Both the position numbers and the translations under genes were made by a program. A stretch of DNA of 64,000 nucleotides from Mesostigma viride. Lineage: Eukaryota > Streptophyta > Mesostigmatophyceae > Mesostigmatales > Mesostigmataceae. The notes beneath the pieces were generated by a model, which saw only the letters and a list, made by a program, of their open reading frames with translations, searched no databases and was not told the DNA's origin. The stretch spans positions 3,863,919 to 3,927,918 of the forward strand of contig RPFO01000448.1 of NCBI GenBank assembly GCA_009746045.1, given 5' to 3'. This document shows positions 35,784 through 46,477 of this stretch, piece by piece (within the stretch, counting starts at the first letter, position 1; every line of letters starts with the position of its first letter).

Positions 35784-35794
35784 ACCGAAATCTA

Positions 35795-36117
35795 TTGGGC
35801 TACCATCTGCGATAAGCACCTTCCCGAGGGGTATGCTCCTGTTTTCTCCCCACGGGCCCCGCGGCCCGTTGCTAGCCAGGGTAGAAGTCCGCAGGTTAAG
35901 GTTATTGGTCCTGAGGATAGCCGCTACACTACCGCCTCGTCTGCCATTACAGTAGAGGACAGCTCGGATGAGGATTACATCCCCATCTAGTGCTTAACGG
36001 TTGGGGGATGATGCAGACGATATTTGTTTAAACTTTTGTGTAATTATTTTTCTAATGAGATTAGCATAGTACTCCGTGGCATGCCTTTGCGCATGACACG
36101 CAAGTACTTACTTACTT
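35795..36117 (+). mobile_element. LINE copy B, 5'-truncated, with target duplication
   Basis: It matches the 3' part of LINE copy A: the last ~65 codons, ending SSDEDYIPI and stop at 35988-35990, then the 3' UTR and an ACTTACTT tail. ACCGAAATCTA is present on both sides (35784-35794 and 36118-36128), an 11 bp target duplication. It lies in opposite orientation within an intron of the YPEL gene. Confidence 0.9.
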
Positions 36118-36143
36118 ACCGAAATCTAGATGATCCCGCGTAC

Positions 36144-36199
36144 CTTTCCAATATGAAGTGTCCCTCCTTGTACTTCTGGTCCGTCTCAAAAGACGCTTC
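36144..36199 (-). CDS. YPEL: YPEL exon 4 (56 bp)
   Basis: CCACCAG acceptor. It encodes EASFETDQKYKEGHFILE, then AG and a GTACGC donor. LINE copy B ends about 25 bp past this donor. Confidence 0.92.
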
Positions 36200-39100
36200 C
36201 TGGTGGGGAGATCCGGGGGAGTGTTCCAAAAACCGCATATGCCCAACCGCGCTCGCCAAGTCAGCGACACAACAGGTTGGCTATCGATTGAGGTACAGCA
36301 GTCTATACCATGTCATGCGGCAGGCGGCAGTTACACAAAAACGCATAGCACATACTAACATTGAGGCATGCTGAAGCCCATAATGCTAGTGAGTACTGTA
36401 TCATTGAGCATAGCATATGCCATGTATTCAGCGAGTATTTACTATGCTCATCGATACAGTACTCCCTAGTACCGCATGGACTTGAGCATCCTCCGTAACA
36501 TGGTCCCTGCTAGCAGGAACCACACCAGTAGAATATCGGCAGGGCACCCGCTTCCGTTCCAAAACTGGCCCCACGTGCCAGCACACAGCACGGCTGGCAC
36601 AAACCCGCCGCGTCAGCATTAAACCTCCTCCTGTGGCTCTTATTCTGAACATTTCCCCTCGCATACATCTCCAACGTATCCCTCACCCCCCTGGCTTCAA
36701 GCTCAGGAACAGGGTCCAACAGACCCGTACTCCTGATGTCACTGCTTGCATCCCACTGTGATCTACCCGTTGCCTGCCGTCATGCCACTATTCAATTGCG
36801 AGTTCCTCCCGCTGAAAGAATCCCCCGAGGATTTCTCCCCATGCATCTCCCCTCGCCCCTTCCGGCTGTCACAGTCCTCCGGACGGCGACCCAATCCGCT
36901 TGAAAGCGGCCGACGGCAGCGTAGCAATACCCCCCCTCCCCTACCCCAGTGAGCGTAGACAGCAGTGTCACGATCCACCCCCCTTGCCGTGGGCCGGCAC
37001 CCCGCCGGGAGGGTTTATACCTGCTGTCAAACATGTTCCTTAATCCATGTCTCGTCGAGATATAATCGAGGAATCAGTTTCATCAAGACATAATCCAATA
37101 GTTGATAACCCCCCCACACGCAACTCCCCTGCACACTTCCACTCACGTATTTCCAGCCGACCACCCGCAGGCAGCAGTTGCACTGCACGTCGCACACCGT
37201 GTGGCGCCCGGTGGTCATCATGCGCTCCTCCCTGGGACCCAGGGACATGTTTACCCTGGCACATGGGAGACCAGAGGAGACAAGCACAGAAGCAGGATAA
37301 ACACAGACGATATGACCACAGAAGAGAGGAACACAGAAGAGAGGACCACCGAAGAGATGAACACAGAAGAGATGAACACAGAAGAGAGGACCACAGAAGA
37401 GAGGACCACAGAAGAGAGGACCACAGAAGAGAGGAACACAGAAGAGATGAACACAGAAGAGAGGAACATAGAAGAGAGGACCACAGAAGAGAGGACCACA
37501 GAAGAGAGGAACACAGAAGAGATGAACACAGAAGAGAGGAACACAGAAGAGATGAACACAGAAGAGAGGAACACAGAAGAGATGAACACAGAAGAGAGGA
37601 ACACAGAAGAGATGACCACAGAAGAGAGGACCACAGAAGAGAGGAACACAGAAGAGAGGACCACAGACGAGACAACCAGCACATCCCATGGAGACAACAG
37701 GCAGGAAGCACACACAACAAAGATGTATGTGAACTTCAACTTAATGCGCTGGTTGGCGGCAACGATACTGACAGCGCGCCGACGTTCCAGAAGATGTGTC
37801 CATACACTAGGAGCGCCCAGCAAATGATAATGCCGACAGCCATGAGGTGCATTGTGGAGACCAGGGCGCAGTCACGCGCTATTCGTTAATGCTGCGTCAC
37901 GCGCTATTCGTTAATGCTGCGTCACGCGCTATTCGTTAATGGAGACCAGGAGCATACACCCAAGTGACGCCCAGGAGTGTGCTCACAACTTGCGGTGAGC
38001 ATGCATCATTACAGCACGCACGCGCGCTCATTATGCGCAGGAGAATGGACGCGGTGTTGCGCACGCGGAGCACACATACGTGCATAAGGCAGAGATCAGG
38101 AGGCAATTACGATGTCACGCAAGCTGCCAGGGTACCGGGTACTATGGATACCCACCGCAATACCTCAAGGGAGGGTTGGGACAGGCTACACACAGGAGAA
38201 AAAACTGCACCAACTGGACATCCCCCCCTCCCCTGCCTTCCCCCAGCCCCACCCGCCCACCCGCCCACCCGCCCACCGATCCACCTCCCCACCTTCTAAT
38301 TGGCATCCATGTAGCACCCATCAGAGATGAGCAGGGGTCACCACTTCGCAACCCAAGTGCGAGTGGCTCCTATTCGACTTGGACGCAGGGCGGCAGGAGG
38401 AAAAACAACAGTGAGCTCTTACGCTGGAGAAGGGGTGCTGATTAACACACAGAAGAAGATTTACCGGTACTATAGTACTATGTATGTTAACCAGTTAGTG
38501 TGACTACGAGGATGATACCAGTCAACTTAACACGCTGGAGAAAAGTGCCGGTTGGCTCCGGTCCTAGTGGATGGGTAACCGACTAGTACTCCACTAACAC
38601 GCTGGAGAAGGGACACCAGCTGTGCCACTTCTCTGGCAAAGCCCCTAGCCAGCTCAACTTACACGCTGGAGAAGAGGTAGGCCTTCCCGTGCTTGCAGTA
38701 AAAGGACTGCGGCGAAAGTTAAGGTGCCAAGCATGCAAGCAAGAGCCAGTCACAGATGATCTTTTCACATACTTTTTTTGGCATGAAGGCCAGCATGAGG
38801 AGCATAAAATATACACATATACCATAAAGTTGCGTGCCATGGTCCTACAGTGACCCAAGAGCATAAAATATACACATATACCATAAAGTTGTGTGCTGTG
38901 GTCCTACAGTGACCCAAGCCGTCCAGTGTGACCGAAGCAAAGCGGAGCGAAACACCTGAAGTATTCACCTACAGTGTCATGTTGCTTGGCAAGGGCATCC
39001 TACAGTGACCCAAGCCGTGTTCCAGTGTGACCAAAGCAAAGCAATGGGAAACACACACGATGCCAGGCGCAACAGAAAACCCTTGTTGCAGCAGGTCACG

Positions 39101-39435
39101 CGGTGCAGCATAACAACAGGCCAAGTGTCGCCGCGCCACGACAGGTAATGTTGTCCAGCATAAAAGCGCTAGGTCACATGGTCCAGGATAACAACAGGCC
39201 AAGTGTCGCCGCGCCACAACAGGTCATGTCGTCCAGCATAACAGCGCTGGGTCACGTGGTCCAGGATAACAACAGGTCGCATGTGGCAGAATACATGGTG
39301 CAATAGGTCAAGGGTGGCAGCATTCATATTATTCATTACCTTGGACAGCAGGTTGTTTGCTTGTGCGAGGCTGGTGCCGCAGACTTTGCAACGGTACACG
39401 CAGCCCTCCAGGACTTCCAGGAAAAGCTGGCCCAT
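36144..39435 (-). CDS. YPEL: Yippee-like (YPEL) zinc-binding protein, at least 5 exons
   Basis: Minus-strand exons are 39435-39340, 38706-38663, 37255-37147 and 36199-36144. They are joined in agreeing phases (0, 2, 0, then an end in phase 2). The start ATG (39433-39435) gives MGQLFLEVLEG, the usual Yippee N-terminus. The 101 residues match the full family signature with exact spacing: C16-X2-C19, X19, G39, X3, L43, X5, N49, X13, G63, X8, C72-X2-C75, X4, G80-W-K-Y, X10, K94, X6, E101. The four cysteines form a zinc site in the beta-tent Yippee fold. Family members are small nuclear/centrosomal proteins linked to cell division, and some act in GID/CTLH ubiquitin-ligase complexes; the exact role here is unknown. 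The last exon (after a GTACGC donor at 36143) was not found. Introns carry minisatellites and one LINE. Confidence 0.93.
36200..37146. other. YPEL intron 3, unique sequence
   Basis: No repeats or coding segments stand out. Short open frames on either strand here are not supported. Confidence 0.6.
37147..37255 (-). CDS. YPEL: YPEL exon 3 (109 bp)
   Basis: GTGCCAG acceptor. It encodes VNMSLGPREERMMTTGRHTV, then the second CX2C and GWKY, ending at a GTGAGT donor. Confidence 0.93.
37300..37672. repeat. 15 bp minisatellite in YPEL intron 2
   Basis: About 25 copies of GAGGACCACAGAAGA or GATGAACACAGAAGA variants. Because the unit is 15 bp without stops, frames on both strands are open and give false ORFs. 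One of them is fused to the true YPEL exon 3. Confidence 0.95.
37869..37941. repeat. 26 bp tandem repeat, 3 copies
   Basis: GTCACGCGCTATTCGTTAAT plus GCTGC, repeated three times in YPEL intron 2. Confidence 0.9.
38440..38680. repeat. Dispersed copies of the YPEL exon 2 donor motif
   Basis: AACACGCTGGAGAA-type motifs occur at about 38420, 38528, 38596 and 38661; the last is the end of YPEL exon 2. The extra copies lie downstream in the intron and resemble the exon end. Confidence 0.6.
38663..38706 (-). CDS. YPEL: YPEL exon 2 (44 bp)
   Basis: CCGCAG acceptor, SFYCKHGKAYLFSS, then GT and a consensus GTAAGT donor (phase 2). The GKAYLF motif is diagnostic of the family. Confidence 0.93.
38800..38917. 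repeat. About 59 bp tandem duplication
   Basis: GAGCATAAAATATACACATA ... CCTACAGTGACCCAA occurs twice, in YPEL intron 1. Confidence 0.9.
39090..39310. repeat. About 75 bp tandem repeat, 3 copies
   Basis: Units containing AACAACAGGCCAAGTGTCGC and GTCCAGCATAACAGCGC repeat in YPEL intron 1, close to the exon 1 donor. Confidence 0.85.
39340..39435 (-). CDS. YPEL: YPEL exon 1 (32 codons)
   Basis: It encodes the N-terminus with the first CX2C (YRCKVCGTSLAQANNLLSK) and ends at a GTAATG donor in phase 0. Confidence 0.93.
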
Positions 39436-40349
39436 GATTGGACGAGAGTGCGCTCCTTTCGACAGTGGGCGCTGAGGAAGAATGTCGACTGCCGATCGAC
39501 GCCTCAGGTCTGCTTGGGCCCGAGGCGAAACTGAATAAAGCCCCGAAATTTCGCAAGCTTCATGCTACCAGGCGCACTTCTGCTTCATCGGTAGCAACGC
39601 AGGCAGCGATGACAAAACAGGAAGGACATTCCGAAGGGCATTGAGACGTACGCAGAGATACGCAAGCGACATTATTACAAAGTATGGGAGAAACACGCTC
39701 GTTGTACTACGCGTGCGAAGTAGACGTGTGAAGCGAGTCAGCGTGCGGCAAGTTATACGGCGTCAACTTGCCACATAGGTCGATCGGGGAACCTTCGCCT
39801 GCCAAAAAAGATTTGCAGTCTGGCAGATAACAGGCTACAGAACTCCACACGCGTGCGCACTGGTGCTAGTAACGCATACAAATTGTTACGGGAGAAAACG
39901 ATCAGCGTACGTGTCGGAAACAGCTCGTGACGTTCCTGACGTATATATAAAGAAGCGCCCTACTTAGCGATGCTGCCGTAGCGTGCAGTTTACATACCGT
40001 CGCCCTGATGTCCACCGTCGATGCTGTTCTTCCTACCATATGACGCTGCAGCGACGGAAACAAATATGGAAAACTGAACGGGCTAACCACCAAAACGCTA
40101 CCAACGGCAAATTCTTCCTTCCTCGCATACCCAGAAAAAAATGCGACCTGCTACGAAGCCAAGCAAGCAACAGTAACTTATCTGTTGCGGCTCCACGCTA
40201 ATAAATCCGCTGCCGACGAGCAACCTTGCCTGCCTGTCAAGTGTCAGGCTGTGTGTACATCACCAGCGTGTAAACCACCCCCGCGTATTATTTTGCAAAA
40301 AACTCGGATTGCTGATGCAAAATCAACTCGGATTATCGAGGCTGTTGTT
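39436..40349. other. YPEL upstream region, no supported gene
   Basis: Unique sequence between the YPEL start codon and the foldback element. It probably contains the YPEL promoter on the minus strand, but no specific motif is convincing. Confidence 0.5.
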
Positions 40350-40359
40350 GTTGTTACAG

Positions 40360-41095
40360 GGGATTTCTTATTCCGGCGCCCAATGGCCTCCGGGACAGGC
40401 GCGCCGCGCCAGACTCGCCCGCCTTTGGGCTTTGGGCGTCTTGGAATTTGGCTTTGGGCGTCTTGGAAGTTGGCTTTGGGCGTTTGCTCTTTTGGCAGAT
40501 TTCTACACTACACTGGTACTACGTAAAAAAGCACAGACTGGTGCGGCGTAACATTTTTAAACTTGGTAAAATTACCGCCGCACAGCCAGCCAGAACTGGA
40601 CAAGGTGATGGCCGCAAGTAGTCGTTGCTGGGCTATCGTATTTGTAGCATGGGGCGTTTCACCGAGTCTACGGTTAGCATGATGGGGAGGATTCCTAACC
40701 TTCATTATGTGGGTTAAGTAGGGGTGGTCATAGTGGCCGGTTTCCCTCGCTTCCTTGTAAACCAGGCTCTGCGTCAAGATCACAGACGACCGGGTAAGTA
40801 GTTGTTCCAGTCTGTTCTAGTTTGTATGACGCCTGCTATTAGGCGTTCTTGTTATTGTCGTTCATCATCGCCGTGACCGTCGTGGCCAGCAGCGTGCTTT
40901 TTTTACATACCGGATGGGGTCGACTTGTGTATTGATAGCGCATTGGTGAATATCGCTGCATGGAGGAATATCGGCTACAACCCGCGGGAAAGTGCTGGCT
41001 CCAATGTTCTTTTTGTATGCAGGCTGACGGCACTGCCAAGCCGGAGACGAATATGACGCTCGTTAAAATGCCAGTCATTCAGACCGACTGCGCGA
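40360..41095 (+). repeat. Foldback element, left terminal unique arm
   Basis: About 740 bp, almost identical to the inverted sequence at 48335-49066. It contains a 91-codon frame on the minus strand (40508-40783) found unchanged on the right arm (48643-48918). It shows no known domain and probably reflects arm identity, not a gene. Confidence 0.9.
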
Positions 41096-43791
41096 CTGGT
41101 TGTGGGATACACGTTCCTGGTTTTGGGATGTGTTCCTTGTTGTGGGATACTTGTTCCTGGTTGTGGGATACACGTTCCTAGTTGTGGGATAGTCGTTCCT
41201 GGTTGTGGGATGTGTTCCTGGTTGTGGGATACTTGTTCCTGGTTGTGGGATGCACGTTCCTGGTTGTGGGATAGCAGTTCTTGGTTGTGGGATGTGTTCC
41301 TGGTTGTGGGATGCACGGTCCTGGTTGTGAGATGTGTTGCTGGTTGTGGGATACTTGTTCCTGGTTGTGGGATATTTGTTCCTGGTTGTAGGATACTTGT
41401 TCCTGGTTGTGGGATACACGTTCCTGGTTGTGGGATGTGTTCCTTGTTGTGCGATACTTGTTCCTGGTTGTGGGATACTTGTTCCTGGTGGTGGGAAGCA
41501 CGTTCCTGGTTGTGGGATACTTGTTCCTGGTTGTTGGATACTTGTTCCTGGTTGTGGGATACTTGTTCCTGGTTGTGGGATGCACGTTCCTGGTTGTGGG
41601 AAACACGTTCCTGGTTGTGGGATACTTGTTCTTGGTTGTGGGATACACGTTCCTGGTTGTGGGAAACACGTTCCTGGTTGTGGGATACTTGTTCCTGGTT
41701 GTGGGAAACACGTTCCTGGTTGTGGGAAACATGTTCCTGGTTGTGGGATGTGTTCCTGGTTGTAGGATACACGCTCCTGGTTGTGGGATACTTGTTCCTG
41801 GTTGTGGGATGCACGTTCCTGGTGGTGGTAAACACGTTCCTGGTTGTGGGATACTTATTCCTGGTTGTGGGAAACACGTTCTTGGTTGTGGGATACACGT
41901 TCCTGGTTGTGGGAAACACGTTCCTGGTTGTGGGATACTTGTTCCTGGTTGTGGGAAACACGTTCCTGGTTGTGGGAAACATGTTCCTGGTTGTGGGAAA
42001 CACGTTCCTGGTTGTGGGAAACACGTTCCTGGTTGTGGGATACTTGTTCCTGGTTGTGGGATGTGTTCCTTGTTGTGCGATACTTGTTCCTGGTTGTGGG
42101 ATAGTCGTTCCTGGTTGTGGGATAGTCGTTCCTGGTTGTGGGATACACGTTCCTGGTTGTGGGAAACACGTTCCTGGTTGTGGGATACTTGTTCCTGGTT
42201 GTGGGAAACACGTTCCTGGTTGTGGGATACTTGTTCCTGGTGGTGGGAAGCACGTTCCTGGTGGTGGGATACTTGTTCCTGGTTGTTGGATACTTGTTCC
42301 TGGTTGTGGGATACTTGTTCCTGGTTGTGGGATACTTGTTCCTTGTTGTGGGAAACACGTTCCTGGTTGTGGGATACTTGTTCCTGGTTGTGGGATGCAC
42401 GTTCCTGGTTGTGGGAAACACGTTCCTGGTTGTGGGATACTTGTTCCTTGTTGTGGGAAACACGTTCCTGGTTGTGGGATACTTGTTCCTGGTTGTGGGA
42501 AACACGTTCCTGGTTGTGGGAAACATGTTCCTGGTTGTGGGAAACACGTTCCTGGTTGTAGGATACACGCTCCTGGTTGTGGGATACTTGTTCCTGGTTG
42601 TGGGAAACACGTTCCTGGTTGTGGGATACTTATTCCTGGTTGTGGGAAACACGTTCTTGGTTGTGGGATACACGTTCCTGGTTGTGGGAAACACGTTCCT
42701 GGTTGTGGGATACTTATTCCTGGTTGTGGGAAACACGTTCTTGGTTGTGGGATACACGTTCCTGGTTGTGGGAAACACGTTCCTGGTTGTGGGATACTTG
42801 TTCGTGGTTGTGGGATACTTGTTCCTGGTTGTGGGAAACACGTTCCTGGTTGTGGGAAACACGTTCCTGGTTGTGGGATACTTGTTCCTGGTTGTGGGAT
42901 AGTCGTTCCTGGTTGTGGGATACTTGTTCCTGGTTGTGGGAAACACGTTCCTGGTTGTGGGATAGTCGTTCCTGGTTGTGGGATACTTGTTCCTAGTGGT
43001 GGGAAACACGTTCCTGGTTGTGGGATACTTGTTCCTGGTTGTGGGATACTTGTTCCTGGTTGTGGGATACTTGTTCCTGGTTGTGGGAAACACGTTCCTG
43101 GTTGTGGGAAACACGTTCCTGGTTGTGGGAAACATGTTCCTGGTTGTGGGAAACATGTTCGTGGTTGTGGGAAACACGTTCCTGGTTGTGGGAAACACGT
43201 TCCTGGTTGTGGGATACTTGTTCCTGGTTGTGGGATAGCAGTTCTTGGTTGTGGGATAGTCGTTCCTGGTTGTGGGATACTTGTTCCTGGTTGTGGGATA
43301 CTTGTTCCTGGTTGTGGGATACTTGTTCCTGGTTGTGGGAAACACGTTCCTGGTTGTGGGAAACACGTTCATGGTTGTGGGAAACTTGTTCCTTGTTGTG
43401 GGATACTTGTTCCTGGTTGTGGGATGCACGTTCCTGGTTGTGGGATAGTCGTTCCTGGTTGTGGGATACTTGTTCCTGGTTGTGGGATACTTGTTCCTGG
43501 TTGTGGGATACTTGTTCCTGGTTGTGGGATACTTGTTCCTGGTTGTGGGATACTTGTTCCTGGTTGTGGGAAACACGTTCCTGGTTGTGGGAAACACGTT
43601 CCTGGTTGTGGGAAACTTGTTCCTGGTTGTGGGAAACATGTTCCTGGTTGTGGGAAACACGTTCCTGGTTGTGGGAAACACGTTCCTGGTTGTGGGAAAC
43701 ACGTTCCTGGTTGTGGGAAACACGTTCCTGGTTGTGGGAAACATGTTCCTGGTTGTGGGAAACACGTTCCTGGTTGTGGGATAGTTGAGCA
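41096..43791 (+). repeat. Left 21 bp minisatellite array (about 125 units)
   Basis: The unit is TTCCTGGTTGTGGGA plus a variable hexamer (TACTTG, AACACG, TAGTCG, AACATG, TACACG, TGCACG). The 21 bp unit keeps frames open, producing a spurious 921-codon Val/Pro/Gly/Cys ORF. Confidence 0.97.
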
Positions 43792-43861
43792 AAGTTGTGG
43801 GATGTGTTCCTGGTCCAAATATAAAGGGGCACGGGAATTAGCGATAGCAGAGGGGGCTCGG

Positions 43862-44455
43862 GAATAACGTTAGCAGAGGGGCACGGGCACTAACGTTAGT
43901 GAAGGGGCACGGGCACTAACGTTAGCAGAGGGGGCTGGGCACTAATGTTAGTAAAGGGGCACGGGCACTAACGTTAGCAGAGGGGGCTGGGCACTATCGT
44001 TAGTTAGTAAAGGGGCACGGGCACTAACGATAGGAGAGGGGGCTGGGCACTAACGTTAGTAAAGGGGCACGGGCACTGACGTTAGCAGAGGGGGCTGGGC
44101 ACTAACGTTAGTAAAGGGGCATGGGCACTAACGATAGCAGAGGGGGTGTGGGAATTAAAGTTTATTAGCATAGGGGGGAAATAATTATAGTAGAGGGGGG
44201 GGCACTAACGTTAGCAGAGGGGCACGAGCACTAACGTTAGTAAAGGGGCGCGGGCACTAACGTTAACTAGCAGAGGGGGCTAGGGAATAACGTTAGTGAA
44301 GGGGGGTGGGCATTAACGATAGCAGGGGGGGGGAGGGCACTTACGTTAGCAGAGGGGTGTGGGAACTAATGTTAGCAAAGGAGGGGGGGGCACTAACGTT
44401 AGCAGAGGGGGCTGGGCACTAACGTTAGCATAGGGGGTGTGGGAATTAACGTTAG
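43862..44455 (+). repeat. Left AACGTTAG array
   Basis: Units of about 26 bp alternate CACTAACGTTAGCAGAGGGG and CACTAACGTTAGTAAAGGGG. The inner part (up to about 44285) is mirrored at 46066-46450. Confidence 0.9.
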
Positions 44456-44928
44456 GGCCACGCACTGCCGGCAGTTACCTCTCCCTGTGATGATTGCATG
44501 GATGGCTTGTGGGTTCTGGCATGGGGTAGCACTGCCGGCAGTTACCACTCCTTGTGATGACTGCATGTCCCCGGCTTGGTTGTTCTTGCATGGGGTGGCA
44601 CTGCCGGCAGTTACCACTCCTTGTGATGACTGCATGTCCCCTTGACGCAAGGACGGCTTGTGTGTTCTTGCATGGCGTGGCACTGCCGGCAGTCACCACT
44701 CCTTGTGATGACTGCATGTCCCCGGCTTGTGTGTTCTTGAATGGGGTGGCACTGCCGGCAGTTACCACTCCTTGTGATGACTGCATGTCCCCTTGACGCA
44801 AGGACGGCTTGTGGGGTCTTGCATGGCGTGGCACTGCCGGCAGTCACCACTCCTTGTGATGACTGCATGTCCCCTTTATGCAAGGACGGCTTGTGGGGTC
44901 TTGCATGGGGTGGCACTGCCGGCAGAGG
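44456..44928. repeat. Loop tandem repeat around CACTGCCGGCAG
   Basis: Six to seven copies of about 60-95 bp containing the palindromic GCCGGC and CTTGTGATGACTGCATGTCC, in the single-copy loop between the arms. Confidence 0.9.
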
Positions 44929-45087
44929 ATACTTGTTCCTGGTTGTGGGATACACGTTCCTAGTTGTGGGATAGTCGTTCCTGGTTGTGGGATACTTGTT
45001 CGTGGTGGTGGGAAACACGTTCCTGCTTGTGGGATACTCGTTCCTGGTTGTGGGATGCACGTTCCTGGTTGTGGGATACTTGTTCCT
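44929..45087 (+). repeat. Orphan block of 21 bp units in the loop
   Basis: About seven units of the arm minisatellite abut the CACTGCCGGCAG repeat abruptly at about 44928. They lie in the same orientation as the left array. Confidence 0.9.
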
Positions 45088-46064
45088 TGACATGTTCGCC
45101 GTTATTCCTCCATGCAGTTATTCCTACACGCACATCAAGATAGAGCTATTAAATATTTCCTTGTACATCCAATGATGCTACGTCTTGGCTATGCTCACAT
45201 TACTTGCCCACGCTCCTTGTTATGATAAGCTCACATGGGTCTCATTGCACCCACAGATCTTGTGCACAGGATCGTTTAGCGTGTCCGATTGCAGCTGTGG
45301 CATTAATTAATTAATTAATTAGACTCGTGCTCCCGTTTGGGAGTCACGCAAGTGTGGCATGCCTCTAGCATGAAGGAGAAAGGGGGTCTCTGACCTTCCT
45401 TCCTGTTGTGCAAACAAAGGGATGAAAGGCAGTTCGGGCTCCGTGACTCCCCAACGGGAGCATGAGTCTAATTAATTAATTAATTAATTACCTACCTACC
45501 TGACCTACCTATCAAGTTCTAACTAGCTCACTAGCTAACTAACTGACTAACTATTTTAACCAAGTAAGTACTAACTACTAACTAAACAACCCCCGTTGCT
45601 CTGCCGAACTAAGTAGATGCCCTTCGATTAAAACGCACAAATCGTGAATGATGCAAGCTACCGTGCCGACGCACAATTGATTCTTGCCCCCCTACGCGTC
45701 TAAATCTTGTATTGTTGTCATTAAGCGCTCAACGTGCATGGGGCTAGCTGCCCCAATATGAGATTCCACGGACAACACCGAAAATGAGAAACCACAGTAG
45801 CTACCAGCAAGTTACGAACACAGGACCTCCCTAAATCTAGTATCAAGTAAAGTTATTTCCCCGTTTCCACGAACTTGGTCCATTCACATTTATAGCGGTG
45901 AATTAACTGTCACACCTTGCTCAGGCAAAGTGCGCCAAGTCCTACAGCATGTCTCCCCATGTCATTCACTTAAATAAGGAAGGGAAATGTAAAGCCATGC
46001 ATCGTGAAGCCGTATGAAAGGGCATAACCACCCGAAAAATCAAGTTGGTACGTATAGTGTCAAC
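45088..46064. other. Foldback loop, unique part
   Basis: No coding sequence supported. It contains the small TIR element at 45302-45490 and short GACTAACT/CTAACTAA repeats at about 45500-45590. Confidence 0.6.
45302..45490. mobile_element. Small MITE-like inverted repeat (189 bp)
   Basis: TTAATTAATTAGACTCGTGC ... GGGAGTCACG on the left is inverted on the right (CGTGACTCCCC ... GAGTCTAATTAA), about 45 bp arms around a ~95 bp centre. TTAATTAA flanks hide the target duplication. A partly similar sequence (ACGACTCCCCAACGGCAGCA) lies near 34430. Confidence 0.65.
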
Positions 46065-46065
46065 C

Positions 46066-46450
46066 CCCTCTGCTAACGTTAGTGCCCGCGCCCCTTTACT
46101 AACGTTAGTGCTCGTGCCCCTCTGCTAACGTTAGTGCCCCCCCCTCTACTATAATTATTTCCCCCCTCTGCTAATAAACTTTAATTCCCACACCCGCTCT
46201 GCTATCGTTAGTGCCCGTGCCCCTTTACTAACGTTAGTGCCCAGCCCCCTCTGCTAATGTTAGTGCCTGTGCCCCTTTACTAACGTTAGTGCCCAGCCCC
46301 CTCTGCTAACGTTAGTGCCCGTGCCCCTTTACTAACGTTAGTGCCCAGCCCCCTCTGCTAACGTTAGTGCCCGTGCCCCTTCACTAACGTTAGTGCCCGT
46401 GCCCCTCTGCTAACGTTATTCCCGAGCCCCCTCTGCTATCGCTAATTCCC
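46066..46450 (-). repeat. Right AACGTTAG array
   Basis: Inverted counterpart of the left array, including the odd internal segment (ACTATAATTATTTCCCCCC) also seen at about 44172-44192. Confidence 0.9.
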
Positions 46451-46477
46451 GTGCCCCTTTATATTTGGACCAGGAAC

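Noticed and set aside
40508-40783. 91-codon ORF conserved on both foldback arms
   Set aside because: Identity follows from the inverted arms; no domain, codon bias or start context supports a gene.
41102-43867. 921-codon ORF rich in Val/Pro/Gly/Cys (and 601-645 codon mirror ORFs)
   Set aside because: Product of the 21 bp minisatellite inside transposon arms; all frames are similarly open on both strands.
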